Shown here in pieces: positions 54,323 through 64,000 of a stretch of DNA of 64,000 nt; positions within the stretch are counted from its first letter, which is position 1, and every line of letters begins with the position of its first letter. The position numbers were made by a program, and so were the translations under genes. The notes under the pieces were generated by a model that was not told the DNA's origin, made no database searches, and saw nothing but the letters and a program-made list of their open reading frames with translations. The DNA is taken from the NCBI GenBank assembly GCA_039545355.1, contig BCJJ01000006.1, forward strand, positions 806,001-870,000. The letters run 5' to 3'. Origin of the DNA: Trichosporon coremiiforme (taxonomy: Eukaryota; Basidiomycota; Tremellomycetes; Trichosporonales; Trichosporonaceae).

Positions 54323-55712
54323 CTACACTGCGAACCCAAGCGCCGCTTCGAGGTCGTGGAGACTCTTCGCCTGGATACGCTCGTACAGCTCAAAGCTGTC
54401 GTGCAGCTTGACGGGCAGGATCTTCTCAAACGCCGTCTTGGACGCAAACCGTGTGGGCGAAGGGGACCGTGACTGGTCCCTCTCGTCGAGGTTGGACTGA
54501 AAGATTCCCGCCGCACTGGCGGGGAGGAAGTCCTCGTACGTGACCGGCTTGAGTGCGACATATCCTTCCGCCACGAGCTCGGCGAGTCCCATAGGCTTCG
54601 ATGGGGCAGAGACAAGGTCGTACTTGAAGTACGCGAGCCCCTGATCAAACATGCTCCGGTAAGTATCCGGGAAGCTCTCGAAGGCTTGGGCGAGGTTACG
54701 CTGGTGCGCCTCGTTGTCCATTGCGGCAGGCACAGTCGACATGAGCTTGACGTACATCGCGTGGCCCTTGCGCGTGAGAGCGCACCCGCGCTGCTCGATC
54801 TCGCCGAAACGTGCGCGGTGGCTGCCGCTCATCGACCTCCGCATCTCAGCGGAAGCGGGAGTGCCCGAGCCACTGGAGGGCGGGAAGGTGATCGGCTCGG
54901 TGAGGGCCTGGAAACTCGTCTGGCGGAGGAGGATCTCGCACTCCCTCTTAGGTGGTCCCTCGATTATCGTCTTCGGCGTGATGCCGCGCGCGGACATGCC
55001 GGCCTGCGCAGCGTCGATGTTCAGAACTCGCGGGGTGAGGTGGTTGATGTGCGGGCCGCGGAAGGCTGCAATGTCCGCCACGAGAGGGTGCGCGGCGTGC
55101 ATTTTGTCGTACGTCTCGCGGGCGACGAGCGCCGTGTCGTGCCACTTGAACGTCTCCAGCGCCTTCGTGACCAGCTCCTCAGCGTCAGAGGGACGGACAC
55201 CGCCCTCGGCTTCAGCTTTGGCGACGATCTCCCTGACACAGGGGTGGAAGATGTCCCTTTCTGCCAGGACGGACTCGACTTCGGACCTGAGTTCTGGCTC
55301 GAGGAGCTCGGGGAGGAGCAGAGAGGTGAATACGCGGAAGGGGTTGACGGCGAGCGCCTCGGCGTCGATAGGTCGAAACGCCGTCGAGTGAACGGGAACG
55401 CCCGAAGGTGAGAGGTCATAGTATCCGACCGGCTGCATGCCGAACAGGCCGAACAGGCGCGCGATCATCGCGAGCTCGTCAGGCTTGCCGAGTCGGATTG
55501 CTCCATGGCGCTCGACCTTGAGACGGTCTGCTGTCAGCGGGGTCCGAAAGTGCGAACGTACCTTCGGGGGTCTGGCTAGAGTGCGCATTCACGTCGTCGA
55601 CCAGCTCGACCAGATCGCCGTACAGCGGCACTTCCGAGCGGTACATCGCCGAAAGGGCGGCGCAGAAGCGCGCCCGGAGCTCGTTGGGTGAGACAAAGTC
55701 TGAACTTGTCAT
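54323..55712 (-). CDS. DUF1338 / 2-oxoadipate dioxygenase-decarboxylase-like enzyme
   Basis: Exons in transcript order: 55712..55562 and 55527..54323; 451 aa. Bacterial members (HglS/YdcJ) are Fe(II) enzymes that turn 2-oxoadipate into 2-hydroxyglutarate in lysine breakdown. The signature FGMQPVGYYDLSPSGVPVHS-TAFRP is present, giving His and Arg residues expected at the active site. Further family blocks are FTSLLLPELL, FKWHDTALV, AFRGPHINHLTPRVLNIDAA, RQTSFQALTEPITF, and HRARFGEIEQRGCALTRKGH, which offers the Glu ligand. The C-terminal part has YFKYDLVSA, EGYVALKPVTYEDFLPASAA-GIF. The intron is 34 nt with GTACGT donor and a tandem CAGCAG acceptor. In fungi the physiological substrate is not established, so lysine catabolism is inference. 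Confidence 0.85.
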
Positions 55713-57784
55713 AGTCGGTAATCAATCAGAAGTGTAAGATCAGTGCAGTCAGACATTCTGCGCCGACTATGCTTTATACGTTCTCCGGACCTCCGTTCCG
55801 AACACCGTGTAGCACCGAAGGTTCCATGCATGCCAGCACAGATACGCGGCGGAACATGGATGATAACGGCCTGTTTCCGCTTGAACGCCGGAATTGATAA
55901 CCCGAGGATTAGACTCGAGATAACCAGCCAGTGATGGGCCTCTAATCTCACGTGGCTTATCGACTATTCCGTCGCCGTTGCTGCGTATTTAAAGTGACTA
56001 CGGCTTCGTCCGGCTTCTAACTCATTCGAGTCCTCCGAGGCCATTGCAGTACTTGTAGTCAGTTTGCAGGCATGCTGAGTGATACCTAGTTCCGAGTCCG
56101 AGCCAGCGTGTATCTCGCGTGGCTTATGGCAGTAGTGTCTCCGTCGGAACGTGTCGTTTTTCAATGCTTACAAAGAGCGAGTACTACGACACCCGGTTAT
56201 CGATGTGCCCTGCTGCACTACCACACAGTATTCCGTCACTGTCCGCTGTGCGCTCTGTATCGTGACGATCCAAGTAAGACATTCCGAGTTATTCACCTCC
56301 TCCACCTCCCCACTCCACCCCACCCCCTGCCGTGTGTCGAGCGAATGAATACGTGGCGTCGGACCGCCGTCTCGGCCTCGTTCTGGTGGGATCGGCGGTG
56401 ACGGCCGACGATACCCAATGAGAGCCGGGCCAGCAGAACGTGTACCCTGCCTCCGAGGCTCGAGGCGCGGACATGATGCGGAATAGAGGTGATGCGCGTT
56501 TTTCTGCGGTGCGAGCGAGGATTGCGAACGAGGGTACGAGGGTGCTCTGTGCGAGCTACGGCCTAGGCATTGCTCACCGGTGTTGTGGTGTCACGCTTTA
56601 GTCCTGAGATCCTGATGTCCTGTTGCTCGTTGCCTGTTGTGCTGCTGTCAACAAATCCCTCAGTGGTATGTGCCCTCGCTGCTGAGCGTTACCGTGTCAT
56701 CGCTGTGGCCATGCCCTTGCTGCCCTGGCCCAGCAGGCGACCGGCAGGCACGGCATCCCTTTGCCGCTCTTGGTCACCCACTCCGAGTGCGCCTCGCTGC
56801 GGCCCGACTCACCCCGGATTCGGTGATCGTCCAAGCGGCGCCACTACGGGAAGGTGGCCCGGAGGTGCAAGGAGAGACATCACCGGTTTTTTCCTCCTAG
56901 TTTAACCAGGCTGATGACGTTTTACAGCCCGCCGGTAAGAGGATGGGCCTGAACCCGTGATTCGCAGCCCCGCAAAAGGTTGTGTTTCCTGGGTGGACGT
57001 ACCGAGTCCTGAGCTAGGGCGGAATATGATTGGAGACCGAAGATTGTCCCAGATCCTGGCCGTGCACCCACAATCAACTATTAACTGCGCACCGTGGACG
57101 GCTGTGGAGGGCAAGGGCGCTTACCTCACACGACCGGTCGCGTACTGACCGATACCGTCGGCAACCAGCGACCGACGAGCCTTGGCGGACGCATTTCTCA
57201 CGTCCTCAACATGACCTCGTATCTGGCTAGTCTGATGAAAATCCCGCAAGCTATCTCCTCCTATCCGGCTCCTTCTTGTTATTCGGTGTGTCGACATGCC
57301 GGCTGGGTTCAGGACGAGATAACGAGTGGGTTGTCTCACTGTCCCCGCAGTGACATGCACTGAATGGGTAACATGACGACTTGCAAGGTTGCTCGCCCGG
57401 GATTTAAGGGTTTTTGAAGATCTCAGAGGGTTGCAGAGGCAGTCGAGGAGCCAGTTGGTGCTGAAGTCAGCAGCGAGACGACGTTGTTCCGTTGGAATCT
57501 GATATGCATGTCGGAAAACGTTAAAGAACCACAGCCGCCGGAGCGTTTAAAGTTGGCACTGCCTGTGGCCCTCCGAACCTCCCTCCGAACCCCTCCGCAC
57601 TCACGCACTCTCGCGTACGCATCTCACGAGCCCCAAACGTAACGACGACGCCGCCATATCGACGGTACATAAAGCCTTTCGTTGGTCTAGTGTCCGGTCG
57701 CCCGACGAAATACCTTCCCCGCAATCCCCGCAATCCCCGCAGATCTGCCACGCGATTTGCCCGGTTCGTTAGGACACCGCCTCC
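55713..57784. other. 2.1-kb intergenic region, divergent promoters
   Basis: No gene was recognised. It contains a CCTCCACCTCCCCACTCCAC-type pyrimidine-rich tract near 56300 and an ACATAAAG element near 57667 upstream of the transcription-factor gene. CCCCGCAATCCCCGCAATCC repeats occur at 57717-57740. Confidence 0.4.
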
Positions 57785-60061
57785 ATGCCTATCGCCGTGC
57801 AGCACGCCTACGTCCTATCTGACGCTCGCGCGCTTAGTTCGTACCAGCAGCAACACCATACATACCCATACCGCGCCTCCGCGAGCCCGACGCATCCTCA
57901 TTACTACCAGCCAACTCCTCTTGCGCATCCACACCACCCCCGCGTCCCCATACCCATGCCGGCGAGCAACCAGTCTGGCTCAGAGTCGCCCCAGGCCAGC
58001 AAGCGGAAACGGAGTCGTGCAGGCTGCTACACCTGCCGCAGGCGCAAAGTGAGTCCCGCCAGTGGGCCGTGCGGGCGGCTGCTTCACCCGGCCTCAGTGA
58101 TATGCGATATCTGACATGCAACCCTGCAGAAGGCATGCGACAACGTTAGACCAGTCTGTGGATCATGGTATGTGCTTGCAACACGATCGTTTGTGCGCTC
58201 GTCGCTGATCGCAATCCAGCACTCGACTCGGCATACCATGCGTATTCCCCAAGCTGTATCGCAACGCCAAAGGCGAACTCGTCCCTAGTCCCCAGCCGAA
58301 CGGCCGCACCAAAAAGCTCCGTGAGTGGCATTGTTTCCCAAAGGAGGGATTCTCTCACTGACACGCACAGCAAGGGAAGACGCCCCCCTGTCCCCAGTGC
58401 AGAGTACGACGTCCGCCGGTGGCTCGCAACACCACATTCCCTGGGAGACACCAGGCGCGTCATCATCTTCCGCACCAAACGCCCCTACCAACTGGACGCA
58501 GCCTCCTCCCTCTGTCGGGCAAAGGAAGAGCGATGGATCAATGGACGGCAACGACGTTGACCTGACCGACTCGGCGCTCGACGCCTTCCTTGCCAACTTG
58601 GGAGATATCGAGAGCGGGCAGTCGTGGGCGTGGCCCTTATTTGGGGATGCGCTAGAGTTGGATCTGGGACCTTCCTCGGACAACATGTCGTCGTCAGCGC
58701 CAAACCTGCCCACCCCTGCCCAGCACTCTGACTCGTCCGCCGGCAACAGCAACTTTCTGCCGAACAAGATGGTCACGGCCGCAGCGGTGCTGGAGCATCT
58801 GCCTGCACTTTATGACGTGAGTTGACACGCTGCCAATGCAACTGACGCGCAGTATTGGGTTAATTCATTCTCCCACGTTCTGTCGGTTTTGGGGCCTGGG
58901 CACAACCCTGTTGTGAACGGGATGCTCCCCGTGGTGCAGCGCTCGCCGTTAGTGATGTGTGCCCTCATCGCGTGGGCCGCCACTCGGCGCGCCAACACTG
59001 GCCATCCATACGAGGATGTCGCCCGTGTTGCAACCGAAACAACGATATTGCAGATGGACCAGCTCGACATTGAGCGCGACCTGACAGATGACGAGGAGGA
59101 GGAGTACATGTGGACGTTCATGATCGTCGGCGGCCTGGAGATCGTTAAGGGCGACGTCAAGGCGTGGGCTTCGCGGCTGCCCATGATTCGAAGATTATTG
59201 TCCAAAACACTGGAAACGACCGACTTCAGAAAATCCCAGACGTGGCAGGCACTCTCGTACAATTGCGTCTACCATGATGTTCTCGCCTCTCTTACCACCA
59301 CATCATCACCCGATTTCCCCATTGAACTCTACAACCGTATCCTCGGATTCGGCATGAGCGACCTGGAGATGGATTGCTACATGGGTGCGACGCGTGTCAT
59401 TTTCCCGGTACGTATAAGCTTGGTGTTTGTCTTTGCTCGGCTGACGCCCAGTTCTTTGTTGAGACTGCTGTTCTCGCTGGCCAGGTGTCGGGGCTGCTGA
59501 AGCAGCCGCTCTCGGCTGCCCGCGACGTTCAGCTCGCCGAAGTTATGGCCAAGTGCGAGCCTCTGCTTGCGCGCTTGCGCGCGGTCGACACGCCGATCGG
59601 CCTGTTCTCACATCCGCTGCCGATCGGCACGGACAAGTCGCTGCTCGTCGTGTCGTTCCAGATCTATCAGCTCTCGGCGGAACTTTACCTGCGCTCAGCG
59701 GTGATGCGCGCCGCGGGCTCGGACATTCACTGTCGCCTGCTGGCCGGGCGGCTGCTGAACTACCTCCGACTGATTCTCGACACGCCAAACGAGTCGCAGA
59801 TGATGTTCCCCCTCTTCCTCGCGGGCCTGTACATCTCGGACGAGCGCGGGCGCGCCGAGATCCTGGGCATCTTCACGAAATTTTCAGAGCGCGTCCAATG
59901 CCGCAACGTCTTCACTGTCATCAACCTCATGCTCGAGGTGTGGAAGCGCGACCCCGAGGGAGATCGTTACGTCGACTGGCGCGCCGTCGCCGAGGAAGTG
60001 AGTTGCCACATCCCCGAGTTTAACTGACAAGCAGATGAGTGTCGGCATCTCTTTCGCATAA
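57785..60061 (+). CDS. Zn2Cys6 fungal transcription factor
   Basis: Exons 57785..58048, 58130..58167, 58220..58320, 58371..58816, 58853..59407, 59452..59997, 60035..60061; 658 aa. The N-terminus is His/Tyr/Pro-rich. The zinc cluster follows a basic stretch (SKRKRSRAG) at residues ~79-106: CYTC, RRRKKAC, DNVRPVC, GSC, TRLGIPC. This is the Gal4-type C-x2-C-x6-C-x6-C-x2-C-x6-C. Three exons encode it, with introns after RRRK and inside a Cys codon, which supports the splice model. A Ser/Pro-rich linker leads to a fungal transcription-factor helical domain (from YWVNSFSHVLSVLGPGHNPV onward) with PLVMCALIAWAATRRA and LLSKTLETTDFRKSQTWQA. The last exon adds only MSVGISFA. Targets cannot be deduced. 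Confidence 0.9.
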
Positions 60062-62095
60062 AAAGTATTCTTTGTAACACAAGTAATGGACGGGACACTG
60101 CGCTGCATGCCCACTTAATGCCCAACTTGCTGCAAGCTACCTCTGTCTTAAGTACTGTCTGCGATAGCGCTGATCGTCGATCCAGTGACTAGTGGCGCGG
60201 GCCCAAACTGCTACCTACCAAACCCGGCAGCGAAATTGGGAGCACGATGTACAGCAACCGAAACAACAAGCTCAACGAAGTCATGCCCAGCGCCCACCTT
60301 CGCAACGTCTCGCTTGGAACGAATGGTACGGCGGTGCTCGTCCCTGCCCTGAATCGACGAATTGTCCTGGCATCCTTCGGATCGGGCGAAAGAACATGGG
60401 GAAGGAGGGGCTGACGTAACGTGCCTGGAGTGACTCGGCGCATGTGGCACAGAAAGGACCAGACCGCACCGCACCGCAACTCCAATCGCAAATCCGAAGA
60501 CGATCCCAGAGAATGCCTATACGGCAGCAATGGAGAAGCAAGGGGGCAGACGGCGTCGGAGTGATCAACGGGACAGCGGTCTGCGCTCCGCCAGGGCCCA
60601 TTGCACAGGCAAGGTTGATCTGGCAGAACTGGTTCTTTCCCCCCCGGACGGCGCCAACGTCAAAATCGTCCATTGCATTGGGGACACGGGAACATGTTTC
60701 GAATAACAGACGACATTCGAAAAAAGACAAGCGAGTATGTTTTCGGATGCGTCGTTCGAAATCATGATTTCGGACGAAGCGATATCCAATTGTTGGAACG
60801 GCTGGTGGCGAACGAACTCGGTGACTCAACGGTAGCAATAAAGGCTCTTTGGCTTTGGACAAGTTCACCACAGTTTCTTCCTTTCAACCCGGAAGTCCTG
60901 GTTGCAGAACTCTGAACGACATGCAGCAGGTAGAGTTGGTTTGCGAAGCTGATCTCAGATGTGTGACTGACTTCACTCGCCCTCGAACGGACCGCACCGA
61001 TCAAGGTAGACACAGCGACGACCCATGAGAACTGGATGGCGGTGGCAAGCTACGAGGCGTGCCCGGGGCCGCAGGCTGGAGCGGTTCCGTTCTCTGTGCT
61101 GTCAACGGTTGATCGAACCGTCGGTTAACAGTCAACATGTCGAGAGTCCCCATCTCAACATTACCAACGGGCCAACATTATCAACAGATCAGCATCGTCA
61201 ACATGTCAAGACGTCACCCGATCGACGGATCAACAGATCAACGTACCAACAAGTCCTCGTATCAACATATCAACTCAACGTTCCATCAACATGCCAACTT
61301 CCAGATCAAGATATCAACATTTTGTCAGCCTGTCAACATCGGGATGAACGTACCAATAGCCGGACAACTTGTCAACATCGGATCAATTAATCAACACCTG
61401 ACGTCAACTTGTCAACATCTGGATCAACTTGGAAACGTATGAATCAACAAGTTAACCTCAGCATCCACGAGTCGACTCGGCATCAACATATCAACACAGG
61501 GGTCAACAGGGCAATGACTGATCAACGTGTCAACCGCGTCATGGTCTGGCCAGCAGCAGCTGCGCTTCCATGGCTGCCGGGCTTCACGACCACCGACCGA
61601 CCTCGTCCCTTCCTCAACGGCATTGCCGCGGAGGGACCAGGAGCTCTCCCACACGGTGTCAGCAGCAAGGTTCACACCTGAAGGTCATCCTCATGTCAGC
61701 GGCGCCAAGACCTAAGGTTCGGCGATGTCGACTTCCGACATCGAAGGGAGAAGCGGCACAAGTGGGCTCCTGTGGCATTGGACGACACTGACACAAGACC
61801 ATCTGTCCACGCTGGGCACACTGGCCTGCAACCGGCTTCAGATGTATCAGCCTGAGAATGTTTGGCGTTTCCCTACTGGACTGCCAATCAATCAGCCGTC
61901 GCCACCGCACTTTGATGCCAGCCGCCACCTGGGCCGCGCCAACGACCAGCTGCCGCCGCGAACCTCCCACGGATGGACAGCAGTCGCAGTCTCAGTCTGC
62001 GACGTCGCAAAGACTTCGCCATCGCCTCCATCGCCGTTCTCCTCCATGCCAGCAACCGCACCTGTTTGTGCGCATATGCAGTTGAAAAATCCAAA
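60062..62095. other. 2-kb intergenic region with TCAAC array
   Basis: No gene was recognised. The right half contains the TCAAC-rich array (separate entry), and the U6 gene ends at its right edge. Confidence 0.45.
61102..61534 (+). repeat. array of about 24 TCAAC words, mostly TCAACA
   Basis: TCAAC occurs about 24 times in 433 bp, all on the + strand, where under one is expected by chance. Typical extended forms are ATCAACATATCAAC, GTCAACATC and GGATCAACAGATCAAC. Spacing is irregular (about 6-30 bp), so it is not a simple tandem repeat. No reading frame explains it, although a minus-strand frame would read GTTGA. Confidence 0.85.
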
Positions 62096-62218
62096 AAATA
62101 ATTCGACCCGAAGGTCGCCTCTCTGAACAATTACTTGTTTCATCCATATGCTGGGGAAATGCTAATCTTCTCTGTATCGTTCCAAATTTATCATATTGCC
62201 CGGCCGAAGCCGGGCGAC
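62096..62218 (-). ncRNA. U6 spliceosomal snRNA
   Basis: Read on the minus strand from about 62218. It has a 5' stem with UUCG loop (GCCCGGC-TTCG-GCCGGGC), then AATATGATAAATTTGGAACG and the ACAGAGA box with GATTAGC (ATACAGAGAAGATTAGC). The internal stem-loop part TTTCCCCAGCATATGGATGA follows. The 3' part contains CAAGTAATTGTTCAGAGAGG, an extra hairpin CGACC-TTCG-GGTCG (62104-62117), and a run of six T at 62093-62098 as a Pol III stop. The core matches yeast and human U6. No intron interrupts the core. Exact ends are estimates. Confidence 0.9.
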
Positions 62219-62906
62219 GTCCAGACTAATGGCGAGTACCGGTGGGTTAGCCTAGGCGGATTCGGCGTTAGCTGGCAACGCATTATGTGGCACCGGGCAA
62301 GATGGAGTGACACGTGACACGTACCAAACGAGCAGGCGGAGACACTGTGCGGTCGCAAGTCTCGAGTCCATGCATTGCAGAGTGGACTCGAGAACGTGAC
62401 GAGGAAGAGGTACGCATGCATAGGAGCCATATTGGTAGTTGAAGGCAGATGGTAGGGGGCTGACAGGGCGAAAGACCAGCGCGCAGGGTGGCCGGACTTC
62501 GCGACCACCTCCACCTCCACCGGTCACCCTGCTCTCCCAACTTTCTTGACGCTGCAAGATCAGCAGTCTGACGCACACTGTCTGTCCCCTGCATGCCTCG
62601 TTGATCGCCAGGCTATCAATCTGCCACCTCCTTCCCGCCGAAAGCAGCAATGCGAAGCATGGTTGTCGGATACGCAGAGTGACACCCCCAAGCTGGCGCG
62701 GGCGGAAGACGCCACCGTGACGGCCATATTGGTGATCGGTCGCGATCGGGCGGCATGAATCCCGAAGAGCTCGTCGGGTGGCCCACTACGTCTCCACGTC
62801 GCAGCACATGGTGCCGTCCTTCTTCTAACCCTCGCTATCAATGAGCAGCGCGCAAGACGGTCATGTCTCTCATCAAGGATTATAAACAAGTGCTACAAAA
62901 CTCAGT
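62219..62906. other. intergenic region upstream of U6
   Basis: No gene was recognised. It includes the U6 upstream region (no clear TATA box within 40 bp) and the 3' end of the DUF7721-like gene. Confidence 0.4.
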
Positions 62907-63811
62907 CTACTTGGCGAGGAACTTGGACGCGAGGCCCATGAGCTGGGCGGCGCCCTGGGAGCCTCCCTGGCCCGAGAGCGCGCCCTGGACCTGGTTCTGG
63001 ACGAGGAGCTTCATGACAGTGGCGCCGGCCGAGTTGAGGACGTCCTGCTCGGATCCGCCCTGAGCGCCGCCGGCCTGGTTGAAGAGCTTGGAGGCCTCGG
63101 CGAGCGCCATGCCGATCAGCTTGGAGATCATGGACTGCTGGCCCTGCTCCTGACCGCCGGCGTTGCCGGAGGCGAAGCTCTTGAACGCCTGGATCGCGGC
63201 GGCGGCACCCATAGAGTTGGCGTTGAGACCAGACGCGTTGCCCTGGTTGTACGCCTCGTTGTGCGCCTGCTCAGCCGACTTCTCGTCGACGGACGAGTTG
63301 GGGTTGACGTTCGACTGGATGTGACCCATCGCGGCGGAGAGCATGCCCTGCAGCTGGTTGCCGTTGGCACCCTGGGCGTTGGCGCCGGAGAGAAGCGAGG
63401 CAAAGTCAACTGTATGTCAGCGACGGCCGCAGGCCGGAACGGGTACACAGTGGTCACATGCTGGCGAGCAGAAGAGATAACCAGCGGCGAAAGTCTGTGC
63501 GCGACATGTACTCACAGGAAGAGCCCTGGTTGGAGTTGAAGCCGCCACCCTGCTGCTGCTGGCCGTTGAAGCCCTCGCCCTGCTGCTGCTGGCCGTTGAA
63601 GCCGCCCTGCTGCTGGCCCTGCTGGTTCTGGCCCGAGACTGTGAATGTCAGTGACGTCCTGATTCCCACTCCGACTCCGTTCAAGTCCCCACAGATCTGC
63701 CTGGAGCCCTGGCCGGGGCCGAATTGCGCGGACGGCCAAGCGAACGGGGAATTGAAGGCACTCACGCTGCTGCTGAACCTGGTTCTTAGCGAAGTTGAGG
63801 AGACCGTCCAT
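62907..63811 (-). CDS. Gln/Gly-rich DUF7721-like fungal protein
   Basis: Exons in transcript order: 63811..63766, 63638..63516, 63409..62907; 223 aa. Residues 1-15 (MDGLLNFAKNQVQQQ) are amphipathic. Residues ~16-57 are a Gln/Gly/Asn-rich repeat (GGFNGQQQQGEGFNGQQQQG), prion-like in composition. The C-terminal ~165 residues form the conserved helical part: FASLLSGANAQGANGNQLQG, LSAAMGHIQSNVNPNSSVDE, AAAIQAFKSFASG, SMISKLIGMALAEASKLFNQ, SEQDVLNSAGATVMKLLVQN and the end GLASKFLAK. Similar proteins are common and abundant in filamentous fungi, function unknown. Codon use is strongly C-ending, as in highly expressed genes. Both introns keep frame. Confidence 0.82.
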
Positions 63812-64000
63812 TGTTGTTGAGTTTGAGTGAATGGGTGAAACGAACTTGAACTTGTTGGACACGCTGGCGGAAGACCATAACGAATTGGCTCCGGGGTGTG
63901 TCGATCGCCGCTGAGCGGCAGCGTCAGTGCCAGCGCGTAGTGACGCGCTGGGCCAAGGGTTCAGCGTCGAATATAGTCGGGTCCGCCTGGGTCAGCGCTC
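63812..64000. other. promoter side of DUF7721-like gene, window edge
   Basis: Only 189 bases remain. They include the presumed leader of the minus-strand gene; nothing else is seen. Confidence 0.4.

Noticed and set aside
1..64000. Transposon, CRISPR array, centromere or rRNA signals
   Set aside because: No transposase, reverse transcriptase, terminal repeats, spacer array or rRNA sequence was found. The short repeats seen are too local.

Overview
This window looks like nuclear DNA from a GC-rich basidiomycete yeast or yeast-like fungus. Almost every gene has several short introns (mostly 35-100 nt) with GTGAGT/GTAAGT-type donors and a CTAAC or CTGAC branch site close to the acceptor. The gene set is fungal: Zn2Cys6 regulator, striatin, RanBP1, Rtp1/TANGO6, Irc22/TRAP-alpha, Mam33. 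Intron density, very short exons and GC content suggest Tremellomycetes, perhaps Trichosporonales; that placement is inference. No transposon, rRNA or CRISPR array was recognised.

Left part (0.6-35.8 kb): dense housekeeping genes in alternating orientations. In order they are a mitochondrial RNB exoribonuclease (Dss1 type), SF3b4, a DUF676-like alpha/beta hydrolase, striatin, a CsbD-like protein, a questin-oxidase-like protein, RanBP1, a p24-beta cargo receptor, Rtp1/TANGO6, a single-pass membrane protein of unknown function, a G-protein alpha subunit, a glutamate-carboxypeptidase-II-like peptidase, an Erf2-like DHHC acyltransferase, a TRAP-alpha/Irc22-like protein, Mam33 and a 3-hydroxyisobutyrate-dehydrogenase-family protein. 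Several pairs share short divergent promoters.

Middle part (35.8-51.8 kb): gene-poor, with long non-coding stretches, short tandem repeats and small genes. It holds a small mitochondrial-type protein, a divergent GAPDH whose start codon is split by an intron, an intron-containing tRNA-Lys(CTT), and a cluster on one strand of five small cysteine-rich two-exon genes. All five have a phase-1 intron just upstream of an internal cysteine and end in a C-x-Y-C knuckle; one carries an in-frame TGA. A gene with three cysteine/histidine repeats and disrupted reading frames lies among them. I do not recognise this family, and it is the best candidate here for something undescribed.

Right part (51.8-64 kb): a DHA2-type MFS transporter, a DUF1338/2-oxoadipate dioxygenase-like enzyme, a Zn2Cys6 transcription factor, a dense array of the pentamer TCAAC, a U6 snRNA gene with an extra UUCG hairpin, and a Gln/Gly-rich DUF7721-like protein.

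All exon boundaries were read by eye from splice consensus, phase and homology. Exon joins were checked for reading frame by arithmetic, not by transcript data.
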